Assembly (NCBI GenBank): GCA_020634115.1
Contig: JACKCH010000010.1
Coordinates: 248,001-312,000, forward strand
Direction of reading: 5' to 3'
DNA length: 64,000 bases
From: Anaerolineaceae bacterium
GTDB lineage: Bacteria > Chloroflexota > Anaerolineae > Aggregatilineales > Phototrophicaceae
The notes below the pieces were generated by a model. That model had not been told where the DNA came from. It searched no databases and worked only from the letters and a program-made list of their open reading frames with translations. Shown here piece after piece: positions 59,445 to 64,000 of this stretch. Within the stretch, counting starts at the first letter, position 1, and each line of letters starts with the position of its first letter. The translations under genes were made by a program, and so were the position numbers.

Positions 59445-62400
59445 TTAGATATCGTAGCGTTCTTCCCCGGCCAGATTGAGCAGGCCCGTCCCCATCTTGG
59501 GCGTCCGCGCCTTTTCATCTTCCTTGCCAAACTTGATGACATCGCCGTTTTCGGCAATCGCTTCCACCGCCAGGCCGAGACTCTGGAGTTCCTTCACCAG
59601 TACGCGGAAGCTCGTCGGGATGCCGGGTTCTTCAATCGGCTCACCCTTCACGATGGCCTCGTAGGTCTTCACGCGCCCCTGCACATCGTCGGATTTAACC
59701 GTGAGCATTTCCTGGAGCGTGTAGGCCGCGCCGTAGGCTTCCAGTGCCCATACTTCCATTTCACCGAAACGCTGGCCGCCGAACTGGGCTTTACCGCCCA
59801 ATGGCTGCTGGGTCACGAGGCTGTACGGGCCGGTTGAGCGAGCATGTACCTTGTCTTCGACCAGATGCGCTAACTTGAGGATGTGGATCAATCCCACCGT
59901 CACCGAACGGTCAAAGGGTTCGCCCGTGCGCCCGTCATACAGGGTATGCTTGCCATAGATCGGCACGGGCTTGCCGGTTTCAAACATCACCCGGTCAGCC
60001 AGTTCGCGCAGTTCTTTGCCGGTGGCTTCTGCCGGGACGAAGAAATCCGGTTCAGCCCAGGCCATCCACTCCCGCAAAGCGAAGTCTAACGCGTTGTTGT
60101 CGCGGCGCTGACGTTCCTGAACGATGATATTCCGGGTATCGAACAGCAACATATCGTCCGGGTTGATACCTTTTTCGCGGATCCATTCGCGTAGCACAGC
60201 CCGCCGACCATAGTGGTGATTGGTGATAAGCAGATCGGTGTCATAGTCATCACGCCCGCCCAGCCAGTCATGGATGTACAGGCGGCGTACTTCGTTGTCG
60301 TCTTCCAGTTCGTCGGCTTCGTAGTTAAACTGGGCAATCCAGTCCCAGGCACGATCCGTGATGATCTTCCAGGCGCGGTCAATCAGCCAGGCACGGCCCA
60401 TTTCCGCCTGAATTTCGTATTCCTTCGCGCCATCGAACACCGGCGTCACCGCCCGGAAACCGAGCCGATCTGCCGCCCAGCCCAGGTGAATTTCCAGCAC
60501 CTGACCGAGGTTCATACGCCCCGGTACGCCGGTTGGGTTCAGGATGATTTCTACCGTGCGCCCGTCTGCGAGATACGGCATATTCTCAATCGGGACAATA
60601 CGCGAAATCACACCCTTGTTCCCGTGCCGCCCGGCCATCTTGTCACCCACCGTCAGCTTACGCTTCTGGGCGACGCTCACGCGCACCATTTTCTCGACGC
60701 CCGCCGGGAGGTCGGGGTGTTCGTCACGGGTGAAGGTCTTCACGTCCACGACCTTACCCTTTTCACCATGCGGCAGCCGCAGCGACGAGTCTTTCACCTC
60801 ACGCGCCTGCTCGCCAAAGATCGCCCGCAGCAATTTTTCTTCCGGGCTGAGTTCTTTTTCGCCCTTCGGGGTGATCTTGCCGACCAGGATGTCATTCGGC
60901 CCGACTTCCGCGCCCACGCGGACAATTCCGAACTCATCCAGGTCTTTCAGGGCATCTTCACCGACGTTCGGAATATCGTAGGTGATTTCTTCGGGGCCGA
61001 GTTTGGTATCCCGCGCTTCGACCTCGTGTTTTTCGATGTGAATGCTGGTGAATTTGTCTTCACGCAGCATGGATTCGTTGATGAGCAGCGCGTCTTCGTA
61101 GTTCCCGCCATCCCAGGAGATGAACGCGCCCAACACGTCATGTCCCAGCGCCAGGTAGCCGCCGTGCGTGGACGAACTATCCGCGATAATCTGTCCCCGC
61201 TGGACGAATTGGCCGCGCTTCACAATCGGCGTCTGGTCAATACAGGTGGACTGGTTGGAGCGGTTGTACTTGCGCAGTCGGTAGATGTGTTCTTGGTTTT
61301 CTACCGTACGAATGATGATTTTGTCACCGGTCACGCTCAGGACTTCACCATCGCGATCCGCAACCAGCACCTGACCGCTGTCAATCGCCGCCCGGTCTTC
61401 CATGCCGGTGCTGACAATCGGCACATCCGGGCGCAGCAGCGGTACGGCCTGACGCTGCATGTTCGACCCCATCAATGCGCGCGCCACGTCGTCATGTTCC
61501 AAGAAGGGGATGAGGGCGGCGCTGATACCCACGATCTGGCGCGGCGCGATGTCAATGTAATCCACGCGGCGCGACGAATCGACCTTGAACTGCTGGTTAT
61601 AACGCACCGACACGCGCTCGTTGACGAACTGCCCCAACTCATCGAGTACGGCGTTCGCCTGGGCGATAATGTACTTATCTTCCTCGTCTGCGGAGAGGAA
61701 GTAGGTCATATCGCCAACAAAGGGCATCACCGGCACTTTTTCCAGTTTGGCCTTGACGAAACGCCCGATCATTTCCTCGGCAATAACGGCGCCGTCTTCC
61801 GCCAGGACATTGCCTTTGCTGTCCTCGACATCTTCGCGCAGTTTACGCCCGATCAGACGCGGGTCATCCGGCGCGAGGAACTTGATAACTTCGCGGTACG
61901 GCGTTTCGATAAAGCCGTATTCGTTCACCCGCGCATACGACGCCAGACGCCCGATCAGACCGATGTTCGGGCCTTCGGGAGTTTCAATCGGGCAGATACG
62001 CCCGTAATGGCTGTGATGTACGTCACGGACATCGAACCCGGCGCGTTCACGCCGCAGACCGCCCGGCCCCAGCGCGGAGAGAGTGCGCTTGTGGGTAAGT
62101 TCGGTTAGTGGATTGGTTTGTTCCATGAACTGGGAAAGCTGCGACGAGCCGAAGAACTCCCGGATGGCAGCGACCACCGGACGAATGTTCACCAGTGTCA
62201 CCGGAGTCAGGTTGTCGGCTTCGCGGATAGACATGCGCTCTTTGACGACGCGCTCCGTCCGCCGCAGCCCCACCCGGAGCTTATTCTGAATCAGTTCGCC
62301 AACGGTCTTGACGCGGCGGTTGCCCAGATGGTCAATATCGTCCGCACCTGCCTGACCGTTGTTGATGAGAATCATGCGCTCGATGACCTTGACCACATCA

Positions 62401-63383
62401 GACTTGGTGACCGTGCGTACTTTGCGCGAAATGGTCTGGTCAAGTTGAAGGCGCTGGTTGAGTTTGTAGCGCCCGACGCGCTCCAGGTCGTAGCGCCGCT
62501 GGTCAAAAAGCTGGCTGTACAGGTATTCGCGGGCATTGTCCAGCGTGGGCGGGTCGCCAGGGCGCATCCGCCGGTAGAATTCCAACAGCGCGGCTTCCGC
62601 AATCGTCTGGCCTTTCTTCATATCCCAGGCCGGTTCGTTCTTGATGGTACTCAGAATGTAGGGATGATCGGGGTCGGTATCCACACCGGCATAGAGTGCC
62701 ATAATCTCGTCGTCTTCGCCGGTCTGAATGGGGGAAAGTTCCGGCGGCATTCCGTCATCCACCGCCGCCAGCGCCCGCAGGAGAATCGTGACCGGAATCG
62801 TGCGCTTGCGGTTGAACTTGAGCGTCATGTAATCGCTCTTGCGCGTTTCAAATTCCATCCACGCGCCACGATCCGGAATCAGTTTGGAGTTGGCAAGCAG
62901 ACGCCCGGTTGAGCGGTCTTCTTCCGCGTCGAAATAAACGCCCGGCGAACGGATCAACTGACTGACGACCACGCGCTCCGTCCCGTTGATGATGAACGTA
63001 CCTTTGTCCGTCATCAGGGGGAACTCGCCCATGAAAATATCCGAAATAACCACTTCGTCCCCGGCTTCGCGGTTGACCAGCGCCACGCGGATATACATGG
63101 GCGCGGAGAACGACATATCCCGTTCCAGGCAGACTTCTTCGCTGTATTTTGGTTCCTCAAACCAGTAGGTCAGGCCGAATTCCTGGGCTTCACGGCTGTT
63201 ACCAGGCAGGTAAAGCTGCAAATTGCCATTGAAACTTTCAATCGGGCTGATCTCGTCGAACAGTTCGGCCAGGCCGTTTTCCTGGAACCAGCGGAATGAC
63301 TGGAGCTGCACTTCAATGAGGGAAGGCAGTTCCGGCACGCCGGTGGTGCGAGCATAATTTTTCGTGTCCAATAACTGTCGCAA
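59445..63383 (-). CDS. rpoB: DNA-directed RNA polymerase beta subunit
   Basis: 1312 residues, full length. Recognisable regions include the start RTTGVPELPSLIEVQLQSF, the rifampicin-pocket segment SSQLSQFMEQTNPLTELTHK then LGPGGL, GPNIGLIGRLASYARVNEYG, the catalytic-side MAGRHGNKGVIS, EMEVWALEAYGAAYTLQEML and the C-terminal LLNLAGEE. It begins at TTG 63383 with GAGGAG upstream. It forms the catalytic core of RNA polymerase with beta'. Unusually, rpoC does not follow: the convergent methyltransferase gene lies immediately downstream. Upstream there is no ribosomal rplJ/rplL but a Thr/Pro-rich protein. A promoter is visible at 63551-63579. Confidence 0.97.
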   Translation of the reverse strand: MRQLLDTKNYARTTGVPELPSLIEVQLQSFRWFQENGLAELFDEISPIESFNGNLQLYLPGNSREAQEFGLTYWFEEPKYSEEVCLERDMSFSAPMYIRVALVNREAGDEVVISDIFMGEFPLMTDKGTFIINGTERVVVSQLIRSPGVYFDAEEDRSTGRLLANSKLIPDRGAWMEFETRKSDYMTLKFNRKRTIPVTILLRALAAVDDGMPPELSPIQTGEDDEIMALYAGVDTDPDHPYILSTIKNEPAWDMKKGQTIAEAALLEFYRRMRPGDPPTLDNAREYLYSQLFDQRRYDLERVGRYKLNQRLQLDQTISRKVRTVTKSDVVKVIERMILINNGQAGADDIDHLGNRRVKTVGELIQNKLRVGLRRTERVVKERMSIREADNLTPVTLVNIRPVVAAIREFFGSSQLSQFMEQTNPLTELTHKRTLSALGPGGLRRERAGFDVRDVHHSHYGRICPIETPEGPNIGLIGRLASYARVNEYGFIETPYREVIKFLAPDDPRLIGRKLREDVEDSKGNVLAEDGAVIAEEMIGRFVKAKLEKVPVMPFVGDMTYFLSADEEDKYIIAQANAVLDELGQFVNERVSVRYNQQFKVDSSRRVDYIDIAPRQIVGISAALIPFLEHDDVARALMGSNMQRQAVPLLRPDVPIVSTGMEDRAAIDSGQVLVADRDGEVLSVTGDKIIIRTVENQEHIYRLRKYNRSNQSTCIDQTPIVKRGQFVQRGQIIADSSSTHGGYLALGHDVLGAFISWDGGNYEDALLINESMLREDKFTSIHIEKHEVEARDTKLGPEEITYDIPNVGEDALKDLDEFGIVRVGAEVGPNDILVGKITPKGEKELSPEEKLLRAIFGEQAREVKDSSLRLPHGEKGKVVDVKTFTRDEHPDLPAGVEKMVRVSVAQKRKLTVGDKMAGRHGNKGVISRIVPIENMPYLADGRTVEIILNPTGVPGRMNLGQVLEIHLGWAADRLGFRAVTPVFDGAKEYEIQAEMGRAWLIDRAWKIITDRAWDWIAQFNYEADELEDDNEVRRLYIHDWLGGRDDYDTDLLITNHHYGRRAVLREWIREKGINPDDMLLFDTRNIIVQERQRRDNNALDFALREWMAWAEPDFFVPAEATGKELRELADRVMFETGKPVPIYGKHTLYDGRTGEPFDRSVTVGLIHILKLAHLVEDKVHARSTGPYSLVTQQPLGGKAQFGGQRFGEMEVWALEAYGAAYTLQEMLTVKSDDVQGRVKTYEAIVKGEPIEEPGIPTSFRVLVKELQSLGLAVEAIAENGDVIKFGKEDEKARTPKMGTGLLNLAGEERYDI

Positions 63384-63550
63384 CGCGCCGCTCCTCAGTT
63401 TGCACTACACACCGGAAAGGTTGAATCACAAAAATTCATGGTTCGAGTGGCTTTGCCCAAGCCTTTAGAAAAATTGACAGTTCGTCAGAATCCGCCCCAT
63501 GAATTCAAAAGGGATTTTAAAATGCACCTTATACACCTATGCGAATTGTT

Positions 63551-63579
63551 ATTGTATAAAAAAAACGCGACTGAGTCAA
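63551..63579 (-). promoter_or_regulatory. Promoter of rpoB
   Basis: On the minus strand TTGACT (63579-63574) and TACAAT (63556-63551) are spaced 17 bases apart, with an eight-T tract in the spacer. The start codon is at 63383, giving a leader of about 160 bases. The rest of 63384-63702 is AT-rich and shows no gene. Confidence 0.65.
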
Positions 63580-63702
63580 CATTCTCTTTAGACGTTTTAT
63601 TATCCGTTCAGAGTCAGGGTTGCGGTTCGTTGGCAAGGCGAATTTACTTTCATCACCCTGTCTGGTTATGAGCGTGGTTTTGGAGCGGGGTCCACCAGGT
63701 TG

Positions 63703-64000
63703 CTATGGCCCAGGCGTATCCTGTGGCCCGGCGGTTTGCGTCAGGTAAACCGAACGCTGTGTTTCCCGCATCCGAGCGGTCACATCCAGCGTTGGCCCTG
63801 GCGTGGGTGAAACAGGGTTGGTGTGTCCAGCAGTGGGCGGCAGCACGGCGGTGCCGTCATTGGTTGGTAGTTCCGGCAGTGGCAGTGGCGTCCAGGTAGA
63901 TGTTGGCGTTGGTGTGGGCGTCAGCGTCCAGGTTGGAGACATGGTGAAAGTGGGCGTATGAGTCGCCGTCTCCGGGAAGCGGGGCGTCCAGGTGGCTGTC
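63703..64000 (-). CDS. Thr/Pro-rich protein, C-terminal part (truncated by window edge)
   Basis: The minus-strand frame is open from the stop at 63703 to the window end, with no stop in the last 98 codons. It reads TWTLTPTPTPTSTWTPLPLP and similar, ending in YLTQTAGPQDTPGP. Upstream of the first Met in the window (63942) the same composition continues (ATHTPTFT), so the start lies beyond 64000. This low-complexity Thr/Pro style matches linkers and tails of secreted Chloroflexota proteins. Function unknown. Confidence 0.6.
   Translation of the reverse strand, partial: TATWTPRFPETATHTPTFTMSPTWTLTPTPTPTSTWTPLPLPELPTNDGTAVLPPTAGHTNPVSPTPGPTLDVTARMRETQRSVYLTQTAGPQDTPGP

Noticed and set aside
60213..62108. 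Long open frame (about 630 codons) on the plus strand
   Set aside because: It is antisense to the highly conserved rpoB and its translation (His/Arg/Val-rich) resembles no family; an effect of GC-rich codon use.
1..64000. tRNA, rRNA, insertion sequences, prophage or replication origin
   Set aside because: No cloverleaf-like segment, rRNA-like segment, transposase, integrase or phage structural gene, or dnaA-box cluster was recognised by eye; a covariance or profile search was not possible.

Overview
The window reads as chromosomal DNA of a free-living bacterium, most probably a member of the Chloroflexota (Anaerolineae/Phototrophicales-like). This is inferred from a moderately high GC content, very large GAF-rich sensor kinases, abundant TPR and WD40 proteins, secreted proteins with Thr/Pro-rich linkers, and many one- or two-TM lipoproteins and membrane proteins of unknown function. 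No rRNA, tRNA, CRISPR array, transposase or prophage gene was recognised.

Layout. 1-1.7 kb: an ArsR-type regulator with a clear promoter and a small basic protein. 1.8-15.3 kb (all minus): a phosphotransferase, a sigma-70-family factor, a GNAT acetyltransferase, and then a signalling block. That block is a dCache-HAMP-GAF protein, a giant GAF/PAS histidine kinase interrupted by a one-base frameshift, a threonine-synthase-like enzyme fused to two receiver domains, and a stand-alone receiver. 15.8-22.4 kb: membrane proteins of unknown function (one paralogous pair), a cupin, an MFS exporter and the decayed 3' end of a second copy of that exporter. 22.5-32 kb: a ClpC-type unfoldase, a TPR lipoprotein-like protein, a pair of solute-binding-like proteins (one with a VWA domain), a universal stress protein and an orphan BMP-type binding protein. 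32.2-35.5 kb: a sulfur-handling operon (rhodanese, TauE/SafE exporter, metallo-beta-lactamase/rhodanese fusion, DUF302, FmdB zinc ribbon) ending in a strong terminator. 35.7-43.4 kb: Nudix hydrolase, radical SAM, WD40, enoyl-CoA hydratase, rsmG, a tail-anchored protein and a chemoreceptor. 44-48.4 kb: an orphan tandem-domain BMC shell protein, a DsbA-like thioredoxin-fold protein and a CopC-CopD protein with a degenerate cytochrome c tail; palindromic GTAGGG...CCCTAC repeats fill the gaps. 48.5-55 kb: a TgpA-like transglutaminase, secreted and TPR proteins, and a sulfatase-modifying-factor-fold protein.

55.4-59.4 kb holds the most striking locus: a tightly packed operon with an E2 (ubiquitin-conjugating-enzyme) homologue, a JAB/MPN protein, an E1/ThiF-like adenylating enzyme, a 103-residue protein and a long PCMT-type methyltransferase. 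No ubiquitin-like modifier is recognisable, the JAMM metal motif carries a His-to-Gln change, and the E1 lacks an obvious extra catalytic cysteine. It resembles known bacterial ubiquitin-like conjugation operons (for example the anti-phage Bil systems) but is incomplete or different from them.

59.4-63.4 kb is a complete rpoB, with a near-consensus promoter and a UUCG-loop terminator but no rpoC next to it. The right edge cuts a Thr/Pro-rich protein gene.
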